From contig NZ_LYMK01000004.1 of NCBI RefSeq assembly GCF_002157355.1, forward strand, positions 168,940 through 232,939: a DNA stretch of 64,000 bases. Direction: 5' to 3'. Below, piece by piece: positions 1-8,972 of the stretch (positions are counted from its first letter, which is position 1; each line of letters starts with the position of its first letter). The stretch comes from Variovorax sp. JS1663 (GTDB taxonomy: Bacteria; Pseudomonadota; Gammaproteobacteria; Burkholderiales; Burkholderiaceae_C). Both the position numbers and the translations under genes were made by a program. The notes under the pieces are model-generated. The model was given only the letters and a program-made list of their open reading frames with translations, ran no database searches and was not told where the DNA came from.

Positions 1-1239
1 ACGCTCGCGTTCGCCCTCGCGCTGGTCGCCGGGCTGGTCGTGAAGTTCTGGCTGGCGACGCGCCAGGTGCGTCACGTGGTGCGTCACCGCGATGCTGTGC
101 CCGCGGCCTTCTCCGAGGCCATTTCGCTCGCGGCGCACCAGAAGGCGGCCGACTACACGGTGGCAAAGACCCGCTTCGGCCTGCTCGAAATGGTCTGGGG
201 CGCGATGGTACTGATGGGCTGGACCCTGCTGGGCGGACTGGATCTGCTGAACAAGTTGTTGCTCGGCTGGCTGGGCGGTGGCATGTGGCAGCAGTTGGCG
301 CTGCTTGCGGCCTTCGCGCTGGTCGGCGGCCTGCTCGAACTGCCCTTCACGCTGTGGCAGACCTTCCGGCTCGAGGAGCGCTTCGGCTTCAACAAGATGA
401 CTTGGCGGCTCTGGCTTGCTGACAGCCTCAAGGCGTTGTTGCTGGGCGCGGTGATCGGCCTGCCGATCGCGGCGCTGATCCTCTGGCTGATGGGCGCGGC
501 CGGCCAGTTGTGGTGGCTGTGGGCCTGGGGCGCATGGATGGGCTTCAACCTGCTGTTGATGCTGATCTACCCCACCTTCATCGCGCCGATCTTCAACAAG
601 TTCCAGCCGCTGGACGACGACTCGCTCAAGGCCCGTGTGAACGCGCTCATGCAGCGCTGCGGCTTCGCGGCCAAGGGCCTGTTCGTGATGGACGGCAGCA
701 CGCGCAGCGCGCACGCCAACGCCTACTTCACCGGCTTCGGCGCCAGCAAGCGCGTCGTCTTCTACGACACGCTGCTGCGCCAACTCAATGCGGGCGAGGT
801 GGAGGCCGTGCTCGCGCACGAGCTCGGTCATTTCAAGCACCGGCACGTGTGGAAGCGCATGGCCGCCATGTTCGCACTGAGCCTGGCCGGCTTCGCGCTG
901 CTGGGCTGGCTGTCGGGCCATGCCTGGTTCTACACCGGCCTCGGCGTGCAGCCCAGCATGACGGCGCCCAACGACGCGCTGGCGATCCTGCTGTTCATGC
1001 TGGCGGTGCCGGTGTTCGGCTTCTTCGTCGCGCCGCTGCCGGTGCTGATCTCGCGCCGCCACGAGTTCGAGGCCGATGCCTACGCGATCGCCCAGACCAG
1101 TGGCGCCGACCTGTCGCGGGCGCTGCTCAAGCTCTACCAGGACAACGCCTCGACGCTGACGCCCGACCCGGTTTTCGTCAAGTTCTACTACTCGCACCCG
1201 CCGGCCTCCGAGCGCCTTGCGCGCATGGCGGCGGCCTGA
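1..1239 (+). CDS. M48 family metallopeptidase (Ste24-like), 5' end outside window
   Basis: This is a membrane-embedded zinc endopeptidase of the Ste24/CAAX-protease type (M48). The zinc motif HELGH is encoded at 817-831, and the distal Glu ligand lies in EFEADAYA near 1063-1086. Several hydrophobic segments precede the catalytic part, and two more follow the HELGH helix, as in Ste24-type proteases. The reading frame is open from base 1, so the true start lies upstream; the GTG at 40 is only the first internal start-like codon. Bacterial homologues are thought to take part in membrane-protein quality control, but the substrate here cannot be read from sequence. It is followed 15 nt later by a pterin dehydratase gene on the same strand. 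Confidence 0.9.
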   Translation, partial: TLAFALALVAGLVVKFWLATRQVRHVVRHRDAVPAAFSEAISLAAHQKAADYTVAKTRFGLLEMVWGAMVLMGWTLLGGLDLLNKLLLGWLGGGMWQQLALLAAFALVGGLLELPFTLWQTFRLEERFGFNKMTWRLWLADSLKALLLGAVIGLPIAALILWLMGAAGQLWWLWAWGAWMGFNLLLMLIYPTFIAPIFNKFQPLDDDSLKARVNALMQRCGFAAKGLFVMDGSTRSAHANAYFTGFGASKRVVFYDTLLRQLNAGEVEAVLAHELGHFKHRHVWKRMAAMFALSLAGFALLGWLSGHAWFYTGLGVQPSMTAPNDALAILLFMLAVPVFGFFVAPLPVLISRRHEFEADAYAIAQTSGADLSRALLKLYQDNASTLTPDPVFVKFYYSHPPASERLARMAAA

Positions 1240-1254
1240 CTCCGGAGAACGATC

Positions 1255-1593
1255 ATGAGCAGCATGCTGAAGTCCATCGACTGGAAGACCCGGACACGCC
1301 GGGCCCTGAGCGCCACCGAGATCGTGTCTCAGCTGGCCCGCCTCGAGGGCTGGAAGCTGACCGGCGACGGCGCCGACGTCGCCATCGAGAAAACCTACAC
1401 CTTCGCGAATTACTTCGAGACCATCGCCTTCGTCAACGCGCTGGCCCTGATCGCGCACCGGCAGGACCACCACCCCGATCTCTCGGTGCACTACAACCGC
1501 TGCGTGGTGCGTTTCAACACGCACGACGTCGGCGGCATCTCGCCCACCGACTTCGACTGCGCGACGCAGGCGGACGCCCTGCTCGCCGCCTGA
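1255..1593 (+). CDS. phhB: 4a-hydroxytetrahydrobiopterin dehydratase (PCD/DCoH family)
   Basis: The 112-aa protein has the length and fold signature of pterin-4a-carbinolamine dehydratase, which dehydrates 4a-hydroxytetrahydropterin so that the cofactor of aromatic amino-acid hydroxylases can be recycled. The family core is visible as a paired-histidine HHPD motif at residues 72-75, followed by V-Y-N and a third histidine at residue 90 (FNTH). The ATG at 1255 is preceded by CCGGAGAAC, a reasonable ribosome site. No phenylalanine hydroxylase is next door, so the partner enzyme must be elsewhere, or the protein works with a molybdopterin/folate-related pathway. The family is certain; the symbol is by homology. 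Confidence 0.9.
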   Translation: MSSMLKSIDWKTRTRRALSATEIVSQLARLEGWKLTGDGADVAIEKTYTFANYFETIAFVNALALIAHRQDHHPDLSVHYNRCVVRFNTHDVGGISPTDFDCATQADALLAA

Positions 1594-1610
1594 CGCCATG
1601 GAACGCGCCC

Positions 1611-2561
1611 TTGGCTAGGCCCCGGCCACGCGCCCCAGCCGAGGGGAGCCCCGCCTGGCGCGACGGCCTGGTCGTCGCCAGCCATGGCCGTCACTGCGTG
1701 GTGGAGACCCCGGACGGCGAGCGCGTGATCTGTCACCCGCGCGGCAAGAAGAGCCAGGCCGTGGTGGGCGATAGGGTGCGCTGGCAGGCCAGCGAGGACG
1801 AGGGCACCATCGAGCAGGTGTTGCCGCGCAGGAACCTGCTCTATCGTCAGGACGAGATCCGCACCAAGTCCTTCGCCGCCAACCTCGACCAAGTCCTGAT
1901 CCTGGTCGCGGCCGAGCCCGAGTTCTCCGAGGCACAGTTGGCGCGCTCCCTGATCGCCGCGGCTGCGGAACGCATCGGGACGCTGATCGCCCTCAACAAG
2001 AGCGACGTGGTGGAGCCCTTCGAGCGGGCCTGGGAGCGGCTGGCACCGTACCGGCGCATGCACCACGGCGTGTTGCCGCTGTCGCTCAAGGCCTCGCCGG
2101 AGGTGGACCGCGCCACGCTCATGAAGCTGCTGGCGAGCAAGACCACGCTGGTGCTCGGGCCCTCGGGCGCGGGCAAGAGCACGCTGACCAACCTGCTGGT
2201 GCCGCATGCGCGCGCCTCCACGGCCGAGATTTCGCAGGCGCTCAACTCGGGCAAGCACACGACCACCAGCACCACCTGGTACTGGGTGGACGAGGCGCGC
2301 ACCACGGCACTGATCGACTCGCCCGGCTTCCAGGAATTCGGGCTGCACCACATCGAGCCGATGCAGCTCGCGCATCTGATGCCCGACATCGCCGAGCACG
2401 CGGGCGAATGCAAGTTCTACAACTGCACGCACCTGCACGAGCCGGGCTGCGGCGTGATCGCGCAGGTGACCTCGCCGCACCACCCCGGCGGCATCAGCCC
2501 GTCGCGCTATCGCATCTATGGCGAGCTGTTCGCCGAGCTGAGCCAGCCCCGCCACAAATGA
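1611..2561 (+). CDS. rsgA: Ribosome small subunit-dependent GTPase A
   Basis: RsgA is a circularly permuted GTPase that helps late 30S ribosomal subunit maturation. The permuted order is visible: the G4-type NKSD motif (about residue 129) comes before the P-loop GPSGAGKST (about residue 184). The C-terminal zinc-binding cluster follows in CKFYNCTHLHEPGC (about residues 267-280). An N-terminal OB-fold segment precedes the GTPase. No ATG lies in frame near the start. The ATG at 1598 is in another frame and stops after six codons. I place the start at TTG 1611, with GGAACG 6 nt upstream, giving 316 aa, normal for RsgA. The stop codon overlaps the start of the next gene (ATGA). Confidence 0.9.
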   Translation: MARPRPRAPAEGSPAWRDGLVVASHGRHCVVETPDGERVICHPRGKKSQAVVGDRVRWQASEDEGTIEQVLPRRNLLYRQDEIRTKSFAANLDQVLILVAAEPEFSEAQLARSLIAAAAERIGTLIALNKSDVVEPFERAWERLAPYRRMHHGVLPLSLKASPEVDRATLMKLLASKTTLVLGPSGAGKSTLTNLLVPHARASTAEISQALNSGKHTTTSTTWYWVDEARTTALIDSPGFQEFGLHHIEPMQLAHLMPDIAEHAGECKFYNCTHLHEPGCGVIAQVTSPHHPGGISPSRYRIYGELFAELSQPRHK

Positions 2562-3685
2562 AAGTCCTGCTGTACTCCCACGTGTTCCACCCTTCTGTGG
2601 GCGGCGTCGAAACGGTCTCTCGCGCCCTGGTCGAGGGCTTCGTGGCCCAGGGGGTCGACTGCAAGGTGGTCACGCAGACGCCTGCGGAAGGAGGCACAGA
2701 CGAATCCTTTCCCTTCGACGTGGTACGCCGGCCCTCGGCGGTGCGCGTGCGCGAGCTGCTGCGCTGGGCCGACGTGGTGCTCTTCAACGGCGCCAGCCTG
2801 GCATTGCAGCCCTGGGTGCTGCTCTACCGCAAGCCCTTCGTCTGGGTGCACGTGGGCTACCAGGCCAGTTGCATCGACGGCGCCGGCTGGGTGGACGGCA
2901 AGCCCGCGCCGCTGACGCCCGTCGCCTCCGTCCTCTTCCACGCGCGTCGTGGTGGCTGGCTGCGCGCCATGAAGGACGGCATGAAGCTGCTGCTGCGCCG
3001 GGGCATCGCGAAATTCGGCGTCACCCGCAACGTCGCGATCACCGAGTGGATGAACCGGGCCCTGCCGCTGCCGCGCCAGGTGCAGATCTACAACCCCTTT
3101 CCGATCGAGCGTTTCCGCGCGGCCGATCGCGAGGGGGCCGAGTACGAGTTCTTCTACATGGGCCGCCTGGTGCAAGAAAAGGGCGTGGACACGCTGATCC
3201 GCGCCTTCGCCAGGGTGCTGGCGCGCCAGGCCGGCCGGCCGCGCCTGCTGCTGATCGGCGACGGCAGCGCCCGCCCCGAGCTCGAGCGCCTGGTCGCGGA
3301 ACTCGGCATCGGTTCGTCGGTCTTCTTCGCCGGCGCCCAGTCAGGCGAAGGCCTGGTCGACTGGGTGGCCAAGGGCATGATCGGCGTGCTGCCCTCAGTG
3401 TGGTACGAGCCCATGGGCGGCGTCGCGGTGGAACTGTTGGCCGCCGGTAAGAGCCTCATTGTGTCGGCCCAGGGCGGACTGGCCGAATGCGTGGGCAACG
3501 CTGGACTTACGTTTCCGAACGGTGACGACGAAGCGCTTGCCGCTCAGATGCTGCGCGTGCTCGAGGACCCTGCCCTGCGCGCGGAACAGGCGTCAAAGGC
3601 GCGCGAACGCGCCGCCGGCTTCATGCCCGGACGCTTCGTCACCCAGTACATCGAGATGCTCGGCGGCATCGCGCGCAAGGCCTGA
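2558..3685 (+). CDS. Glycosyltransferase family 4 (GT-B fold)
   Basis: The 375-aa protein has the two Rossmann domains of a GT-B glycosyltransferase. The N-terminal domain carries the GGVE loop (about residues 16-19). The C-terminal group-1 domain begins around residue 195 with the GRLVQEKGVD motif, and the EPMGGVAVE stretch near residue 284 is the usual nucleotide-sugar binding element. It probably transfers a sugar from an NDP-sugar to a lipid or saccharide acceptor at the cytoplasmic face of the membrane. The acceptor cannot be told, since no polysaccharide cluster surrounds it. Its ATG overlaps the rsgA stop, so the two are translationally coupled. Confidence 0.85.
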   Translation: MKVLLYSHVFHPSVGGVETVSRALVEGFVAQGVDCKVVTQTPAEGGTDESFPFDVVRRPSAVRVRELLRWADVVLFNGASLALQPWVLLYRKPFVWVHVGYQASCIDGAGWVDGKPAPLTPVASVLFHARRGGWLRAMKDGMKLLLRRGIAKFGVTRNVAITEWMNRALPLPRQVQIYNPFPIERFRAADREGAEYEFFYMGRLVQEKGVDTLIRAFARVLARQAGRPRLLLIGDGSARPELERLVAELGIGSSVFFAGAQSGEGLVDWVAKGMIGVLPSVWYEPMGGVAVELLAAGKSLIVSAQGGLAECVGNAGLTFPNGDDEALAAQMLRVLEDPALRAEQASKARERAAGFMPGRFVTQYIEMLGGIARKA

Positions 3686-3688
3686 GAC

Positions 3689-4768
3689 TCAGCCCAGGAT
3701 CTGCGCCAGCGCATCGATCAGCGCCGTGCATTGGTCACGCGTGCCGATGCTGATGCGCAGGTACTGCGCAATGCGCGGTTGCTTGAAATGCCGCACCAGC
3801 ACGGCGCGCTCGCGCAGCGCTGCGGCGAGCATGGCCGCGTCGTGTGCGGGATGGCGCACGAACAGGAAGTTGGCCTGCGAGGGCAGCACCTCGAAGCCCA
3901 GGTCTTCCAGCTGCAGCGTGAGGCCTTCGCGGATGTCGACGACGTCGAGACGCGTCTTGTCGAACCAGGCCTGGTCCTCGATGGCCGCGATGGCGCCGGC
4001 ACTCGCCAGGCGATCCAGCGGGTAGGAGTTGAAGCTGTTCTTGACGCGCCGCAAGGCCTCGATGAGCGGTGCCTGCCCGCAAGCGAAGCCGACCCGCAGG
4101 CCCGCGAGCGAGCGCGACTTGGACAAGGTGTGCACGACCAGCAGGTTCGGATGCCTGTCGATGAGCGGCAACGCGCTCTTGCCGCCGAAGTCGACGTAGG
4201 CTTCGTCCACCAGCACCACGCGGCCGGGACAGGCGGCCAGCAGGCGTTCGACGGCGGCGAGCGGCAGGCCGATGCCGGTGGGCGCATTGGGATTCGCGAT
4301 CACGATCCCGGCGCAGCCACGCGCGGCACGCGCCGCCATCGCCTCGCCGTCGATTCGCAGTCCGGCATCCACCGGCATCAGCTCGCAGGGGATGTCGTAA
4401 AGCTGCGCATAGACGCGGTAGAAGCTGTAGGTGATGTCCGGGATCAGCAGCGGCTCGGCCTGCTGGAAGAAGGCAAAAAAGGCATGCGCCAGCACCTCGT
4501 CAGAGCCATTGCCGGCGAACACCTGCTCGCTGCGAAGCCCATGGCGAGCGGCGATCGTTTCGCTCAATTCGACAGACTCGGGATCGGGATAACGCTCGAG
4601 GCCCTGCGAAGCTGCGCGCTCGATGGCCGCGATGGCCCGCGGCGAAGGCGCAAAGGGGTTCTCGTTGGTGTTCAGCTTGACCAGGTTCGGGATGCGAGGC
4701 TGCTCGCCTGGCACGTACGGCTCGAGGGCCGCGACGCGTGGACTCCAGAAGCTCGGAACGGTCGCCAA
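3689..4768 (-). CDS. hisC: Histidinol-phosphate aminotransferase (HisC-type, class I/II PLP)
   Basis: This 359-aa PLP aminotransferase has the HisC signature: LNTNENPF near residue 32, NPNAPTG near residue 159, and the Schiff-base lysine K217 in [11 protein letters not shown]. It should convert imidazole-acetol phosphate to histidinol phosphate in histidine synthesis. It is outside a his operon. Instead it follows a CobD/CbiB-like gene by 3 nt, and the cobalamin enzyme CobC (threonine-phosphate decarboxylase) is a close HisC relative, so that alternative is worth keeping. The start appears to be TTG at 4768, as no ATG is available before the conserved N-terminus. It converges on the glycosyltransferase with only 3 nt between stops. 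Confidence 0.85.
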   Translation of the reverse strand: MATVPSFWSPRVAALEPYVPGEQPRIPNLVKLNTNENPFAPSPRAIAAIERAASQGLERYPDPESVELSETIAARHGLRSEQVFAGNGSDEVLAHAFFAFFQQAEPLLIPDITYSFYRVYAQLYDIPCELMPVDAGLRIDGEAMAARAARGCAGIVIANPNAPTGIGLPLAAVERLLAACPGRVVLVDEAYVDFGGKSALPLIDRHPNLLVVHTLSKSRSLAGLRVGFACGQAPLIEALRRVKNSFNSYPLDRLASAGAIAAIEDQAWFDKTRLDVVDIREGLTLQLEDLGFEVLPSQANFLFVRHPAHDAAMLAAALRERAVLVRHFKQPRIAQYLRISIGTRDQCTALIDALAQILG

Positions 4769-4771
4769 GGG

Positions 4772-5773
4772 TCACCCCAGCAGGCGCGCCAGGGTAAGCA
4801 GCGCGAGCAGCACCATCCACATCACGACCGAGCGCCAGACGAGGCCGACCACGCTGCGCAGGTGCGCCGGCTCGGGCTCGCGCCCCGGCGTGCTGCCGCT
4901 GTCGGGCCCGCGCGTCGCGGCCAGCGGATCGCCGGCCTGTGCGCGCGACAGCGGATCGGTCAGCGGCACCGGGCTCAGCGCACCGCCGCCCAGCCGCACG
5001 TTGACCGCGCCGGAGGTCGCGGCCAGGATCACGCCGTCGTTCTCGTTGGGGAAGCGCCGGGCGTCGTTGCGCCAGCAGTCGATCGCTTCCTCGAAGCTCC
5101 CGACCACAGCGAAGCCGATGGCGGTGATGCGGGCCGGGATCCAGTCGATCAGCGCCCAGGCCTGGTCGGCCGCCTGCTGAACCCAGACGCTGGAAGGCTG
5201 GACCGAGGCGTTGTGCTTGTGCGCCCAGTAACGCGAGACGAACTCGCTCATGCGGTAGAACACCGCCCCGGCCGGCCCGAGTCCGAAGGCGGCCAGGATC
5301 GAGAACCAGGCCAGCACGCCGAACACATGCCGGTGCGCCGCGATCACCGAGTGCTCGATCACGTGGCGCACGATCTCGCTGCGCGGCAGGTCCGCCGCAT
5401 CGACGCGCTGCCAGTGGGCGAGCAGCGAGCGCGCCAGTGCTTCGTCACCGATGTCGAGGGCGTCGCGGATGCCGGTGAAATGATGGCTGAACTGCCTGAA
5501 CCCCAGCGTGACGTAGAGCACCGCCACGCTCCATAGCACGGCGAAAGGCAGGCCCAGCGTGAGCACCAGCAGCCAGTGCACACCCAGCGCCAGCACCGTG
5601 GGCACCAGCACTGCCAGTGCCCATGCCACCCATCCATGGTGTGGCTTGCCGGCATCGAAGTTGCGGCTGGTCCAGCGCGTCCAGGCCAACACGCCGCCGT
5701 ACACCGGGTTGTGATAGGCGAGCGGTCGCACCTGCTCGATCAGCAAGGCGCACAGGATCGCGAAGAAGCTCAT
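4772..5773 (-). CDS. CobD/CbiB family membrane protein
   Basis: The 333-aa protein resembles adenosylcobinamide-phosphate synthase (CobD/CbiB). That enzyme is a polytopic inner-membrane protein joining cobyric acid to aminopropanol or its phosphate. It starts MSFFAILCALLIEQVRPL and has several hydrophobic helices. A long proline/glycine-rich linker (about residues 260-310) leads to a final transmembrane segment. No other cobalamin gene is visible in the window, so real cobinamide synthase activity is not assured; a divergent betaproteobacterial paralogue is possible. The chosen ATG (5773) starts the conserved region; the longer open frame upstream is unsupported. It sits between a Nudix gene (56 nt upstream) and hisC (3 nt downstream), probably one transcript. 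Confidence 0.8.
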   Translation of the reverse strand: MSFFAILCALLIEQVRPLAYHNPVYGGVLAWTRWTSRNFDAGKPHHGWVAWALAVLVPTVLALGVHWLLVLTLGLPFAVLWSVAVLYVTLGFRQFSHHFTGIRDALDIGDEALARSLLAHWQRVDAADLPRSEIVRHVIEHSVIAAHRHVFGVLAWFSILAAFGLGPAGAVFYRMSEFVSRYWAHKHNASVQPSSVWVQQAADQAWALIDWIPARITAIGFAVVGSFEEAIDCWRNDARRFPNENDGVILAATSGAVNVRLGGGALSPVPLTDPLSRAQAGDPLAATRGPDSGSTPGREPEPAHLRSVVGLVWRSVVMWMVLLALLTLARLLG

Positions 5774-5829
5774 CCGTCGATGATAGCGAGTGGTCCGCAG
5801 GGCCCCGCCCGCATCCGAGGACCCGACCC

Positions 5830-6549
5830 TCAGGCGGAGAGGAAGCGATAGAGGTTGCGCAGCATGCCAGCGGTGGCGCCCCACACGTAGCGCTCGTGGG
5901 GCCCGTCCTGATAGGGCATGGAGAACCACTCGCGCGATCTTTTCTCGCCATCGACCACCGCATGGCGACGGTGGTTCGCCGGGTCCATCAGATAGGCCAG
6001 CGGCACCTCGAAGGCCTCCGCGACCTCGTAGGGGTTGATGTTGAGCTCGAAGCCCGGCTGCACCAAGCTGACCACCGGCGTCACGATGAAAGAGGTGACG
6101 GTGGTATAGGTCGGCAGGCTGCCCAGCACCTCGATGTATTCGGCCGAGAGGCCGACCTCCTCCCAGGCCTCGCGCAGGGCGGCCGCAGGGATGTTGGCAT
6201 CCTCGGGATCGACGCGGCCGCCAGGGAAGGCGACCTGGCCCGAGTGCGTCGACAGGTTGGCGGTGCGCTCGGTCAGCAGCACCGTGGGCTCTTCGCGCAT
6301 CACGATCGGCACCAACACGGCCGCCCGGGCCGGCGCACGATCGAACATGCGCGGCTCGCGCCGCAGTTCTGGGGTCCAGGTCGGCGGCGTGGCAAAGCGG
6401 GCGCGCAGGGCCTGCGCATCGAGATGGGCGACAGGAACGGCAGGAAGCGCACTGTCGACGCCAACCACCGGTACCTGGCGCGGGTCGAAGGAGGGCGGCA
6501 CCGCAGGCAGTACGGCATTGACGGTCTCTTCGACGGGGGCGGCGCGCAT
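5830..6549 (-). CDS. Nudix hydrolase, CoA pyrophosphatase type (NudL-like)
   Basis: The Nudix box is complete: GGRVDPED followed by REAWEEVGL, giving the GX5EX7REUXEEXGU pattern. The surrounding sequence (STHSGQVAFPGG before the box) is typical of NudL/YeaB CoA pyrophosphatases. These cleave CoA into 3',5'-ADP and 4'-phosphopantetheine. The ATG at 6549 gives 239 aa, normal for the family with an N-terminal extension. A TTG at 6573 would add eight residues and cannot be excluded, since neither start has a strong ribosome site. It is the first gene of a likely three-gene minus-strand unit with the CbiB-like protein and hisC. Confidence 0.85.
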   Translation of the reverse strand: MRAAPVEETVNAVLPAVPPSFDPRQVPVVGVDSALPAVPVAHLDAQALRARFATPPTWTPELRREPRMFDRAPARAAVLVPIVMREEPTVLLTERTANLSTHSGQVAFPGGRVDPEDANIPAAALREAWEEVGLSAEYIEVLGSLPTYTTVTSFIVTPVVSLVQPGFELNINPYEVAEAFEVPLAYLMDPANHRRHAVVDGEKRSREWFSMPYQDGPHERYVWGATAGMLRNLYRFLSA

Positions 6550-6671
6550 GGCGGGTGATGGAGGGGTCGTCAAGAAGGATCTACCGAGTAAAGCGCAAAA
6601 CGGCGCCGCACAGGACAGGCAACGCCACAACAAAAATCACGAACGCCCCGATTCCTCGAGGCACCAACGCA

Positions 6672-6698
6672 AAGAGCCGCCAGGAGTGGCGGCTTTTT
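6672..6698 (-). terminator. Rho-independent terminator of the rpsP-rimM-trmD-rplS operon
   Basis: A 7-bp stem (GCCGCCA / TGGCGGC, loop of four) lies 18 nt past the rplS stop. On the minus strand it is followed by TCTTT; on the plus strand by TTTTT, so it could work in both directions. No plus-strand gene ends here, so its obvious client is the ribosomal operon. Confidence 0.7.
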
Positions 6699-6716
6699 GC
6701 AAGGCAGGAGGCGCTC

Positions 6717-7094
6717 CTACTGAGCGGCCGCTGCGGACTTGCCCGGCAGCTTTTCCTTGATACGCGCCGAGCGGCCGCTACGGTCGCGCAAGTAGTACAG
6801 CTTGGCACGGCGCACGTCGCCGCGGCGCTTGACCTCGATGCCGGCGATCAGCGGGCTGTAGGTCTGGAAGGTACGTTCCACGCCTTCGCCACTGGAGATC
6901 TTGCGCACCGTGAAGCCGCTGTTGAGGCCGCGGTTACGCTTGGCGATCACCACGCCTTCGTAGGCCTGCACGCGCTTGCGGTTGCCTTCGACGACGTTCA
7001 CGCTGACGATAACCGTGTCACCGGGCATGAAATCGGGAATCTTCTTGCCGAGCCGGGCGATTTCTTCCTGCTCGAGGGTCTGGATGAGGTTCAT
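6717..7094 (-). CDS. rplS: 50S ribosomal protein L19
   Basis: This is ribosomal protein L19 (125 aa), located at the 30S/50S interface. It starts [12 protein letters not shown] and contains the conserved [19 protein letters not shown] and [10 protein letters not shown] segments. The open frame extends further upstream, but the family start is the ATG at 7094. It ends in a short Ala-rich tail. It is the last gene of the operon rpsP-rimM-trmD-rplS and lies 107 nt after trmD. A terminator hairpin follows. Confidence 0.97.
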   Translation of the reverse strand: MNLIQTLEQEEIARLGKKIPDFMPGDTVIVSVNVVEGNRKRVQAYEGVVIAKRNRGLNSGFTVRKISSGEGVERTFQTYSPLIAGIEVKRRGDVRRAKLYYLRDRSGRSARIKEKLPGKSAAAAQ

Positions 7095-7201
7095 GGCTTT
7101 CCTGGATTCGATCGTGCGCGCGCTACACAAGGGGCGTCTTGCCAACTTCAGAACGTCTGGTTGGGGCCGACGCGGCCGGCAGAGGATCGGGCAACCCGGG
7201 A

Positions 7202-7951
7202 TTATAGCTTTTTTTGGAGCGCCTTTTCATCCGCCGCGCTGAGCCGGCCTGCTGCGCGCGCCGCCTCGATCAGCTCGGGCCGCCTCTCCAAGGTGGCGGT
7301 CAGGCGCTGATCACGTCGCCAGCGCTCGATCTGAGCATGGTGGCCCGAGAGCAGCACCCCGGGCACGCCCTGCCCCTGCCATTGCTCGGGCCGGGTGTAG
7401 TGAGGACAATCCAGCAGGCCGTCCAGCGCAGGATTGAAGCTGTCCTCGATGTGGCTCGCCTCGTCGCCCAACACGCCCGGCTGGAGCCGGGCCACCGCGT
7501 CGAGCAGGGCCATGGCGGGAATTTCGCCGCCCGAAAGAACGAAATCGCCCAGGCTCAACTGGTGCGTGACTCGCGCGTCGATGAAGCGCTGGTCGATGCC
7601 TTCGTAGCGGCCGCAGACCAGAACCGCGCCCTCGCCCTCCGCCCACCGCTCGACGGCTGCATGACGCAAGCTTTCCCCGGCCGGCGAAAACAGGACCACC
7701 GGCGCCGCGCCGCCCCCCCGGTCAGCCAACGCCGCATCCAGGCAGGCCGACAGGGGCTCGGCCATCATGACCATGCCGGGCCCACCGCCGAAGGGCCTGT
7801 CGTCCACCCGCCGGTAGTTGCCCTCGGCGAAATCGCGCGGGCTCCACAGCACCACCTCGACCTGCCCCGTCTCGAAGGCGCGCCGCGTCACGCCGCTCGC
7901 CAGGAAAGGCGTGAAGAGTTCGGGAAACAGGGTGATGACGTCGAAGCGCAT
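7202..7951 (-). CDS. trmD: tRNA (guanine37-N1)-methyltransferase
   Basis: TrmD methylates G37 next to the anticodon using S-adenosylmethionine, which prevents +1 frameshifting. The 249-aa protein starts [13 protein letters not shown] and contains the trefoil-knot SAM-binding segment [19 protein letters not shown] and the conserved YEGIDQR. Length and gene position between rimM and rplS are normal. The stop TAA lies in a small A/T-rich patch. Confidence 0.97.
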   Translation of the reverse strand: MRFDVITLFPELFTPFLASGVTRRAFETGQVEVVLWSPRDFAEGNYRRVDDRPFGGGPGMVMMAEPLSACLDAALADRGGGAAPVVLFSPAGESLRHAAVERWAEGEGAVLVCGRYEGIDQRFIDARVTHQLSLGDFVLSGGEIPAMALLDAVARLQPGVLGDEASHIEDSFNPALDGLLDCPHYTRPEQWQGQGVPGVLLSGHHAQIERWRRDQRLTATLERRPELIEAARAAGRLSAADEKALQKKL

Positions 7952-7972
7952 GGGCGCCGGGGCCGGAACGGG

Positions 7973-8527
7973 TCAGTAGTCCGGCTGCCAGTCGACCTTG
8001 ATCAGCCGCCCGGGCAGATCCACCGCGTCGACGAAGGCCGAGACGAAAGGAATCATGCGCTCGACCGGCTTGCCGTCCTCGAGGGCCTCCAGCACCAGCG
8101 TGGTCTGCGGCCCGTTGGCCAGCAGATCGCGCACCGTGCCGAGCGCGATACCCTCGCGGTTCGTCACGACCAGTCCGATCAGGTCGACCCAGTAGTACTC
8201 GTCGTCGCCGGTAGTGGGAAAACTGGAGCGCGGCACGAACACGCGCGCGCCGCGCAAGGCCTCGGCCGCATTGCGGTCGGGCACTTCCTCCGAGGAGGCG
8301 ACGATGCAGTCGGAATGTTCCCTGGCTTCGCGGATAGGAAGCCGAAACGCGCCGCGGGCCTGGCCGCCGGGCGGCTGCAGGAACCAGCGCTTGGAGGAGA
8401 AAAGCGCCTCGGGCTGGACGCTGTGGGGCAGGACCTTGAACCAGCCCTTGATGCCCCAGGCATCAGCGATGCGCCCCACCTCGATCGCATCCGCCGGCAG
8501 TTCGGCCGCTTCGAGCGTGGGCAGCAT
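7973..8527 (-). CDS. rimM: Ribosome maturation factor RimM
   Basis: RimM binds S19 and assists assembly of the 30S head. The 184-aa protein shows the RimM N-terminal barrel (EVGRIADAWGIKGWFKV, about residues 21-37) and the C-terminal PRC-barrel (DEYYWVDLIGLVV, then IPFVSAFVDAVDL near the end). It lies 17 nt after rpsP and 21 nt before trmD in the usual order, so co-transcription is expected. Confidence 0.96.
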   Translation of the reverse strand: MLPTLEAAELPADAIEVGRIADAWGIKGWFKVLPHSVQPEALFSSKRWFLQPPGGQARGAFRLPIREAREHSDCIVASSEEVPDRNAAEALRGARVFVPRSSFPTTGDDEYYWVDLIGLVVTNREGIALGTVRDLLANGPQTTLVLEALEDGKPVERMIPFVSAFVDAVDLPGRLIKVDWQPDY

Positions 8528-8544
8528 CGCCGGATGCAGGCGGC

Positions 8545-8808
8545 TTAGGCGGCCGCCTTGGGAGCGGCCGCGGCGGCCTGTTTGATCAGGCGCGTGACCG
8601 TGGGCGAGGCCTGGGCGCCGACGCCCTTCCAGTAGGCCAGCCGATCCTGCGCGATGCGGATGCTCTCTTCATTCTCCTTGGCGGTGGGGTTGTAGAAGCC
8701 CAGGCGCTCGATGAAGCGGCCATCGCGGCGGACGCGCTTGTCCGACACGACGATGTTGAAGAACGGACGGCCCTTCGAGCCGCCGCGGGAAAGTCGAATG
8801 ACGACCAT
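8545..8808 (-). CDS. rpsP: 30S ribosomal protein S16
   Basis: S16 (87 aa) is an early-binding 30S protein. The start [20 protein letters not shown] and the [15 protein letters not shown] motif are diagnostic. An Ala/Pro/Lys-rich tail closes the protein. It is the first gene of the operon. The 164-nt gap upstream (8809-8972), shared with the divergent acetyltransferase gene, must contain its promoter, though I see no textbook -35/-10 pair. Confidence 0.97.
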   Translation of the reverse strand: MVVIRLSRGGSKGRPFFNIVVSDKRVRRDGRFIERLGFYNPTAKENEESIRIAQDRLAYWKGVGAQASPTVTRLIKQAAAAAPKAAA

Positions 8809-8972
8809 GATTTATCCTTCGGGTGGTGGCGAACACATTGAAAAGTTCGCCCACGGAGTTCTTTCAGCGTCGAGACACGCGACATGGCCACCCGGCCAGC
8901 GCACGCTGAAAAGCCCGCGATTATAGCCCGAGCGAAGTATCCCACCCTACCCGGCCTCTGCCGGGCCCTTCG

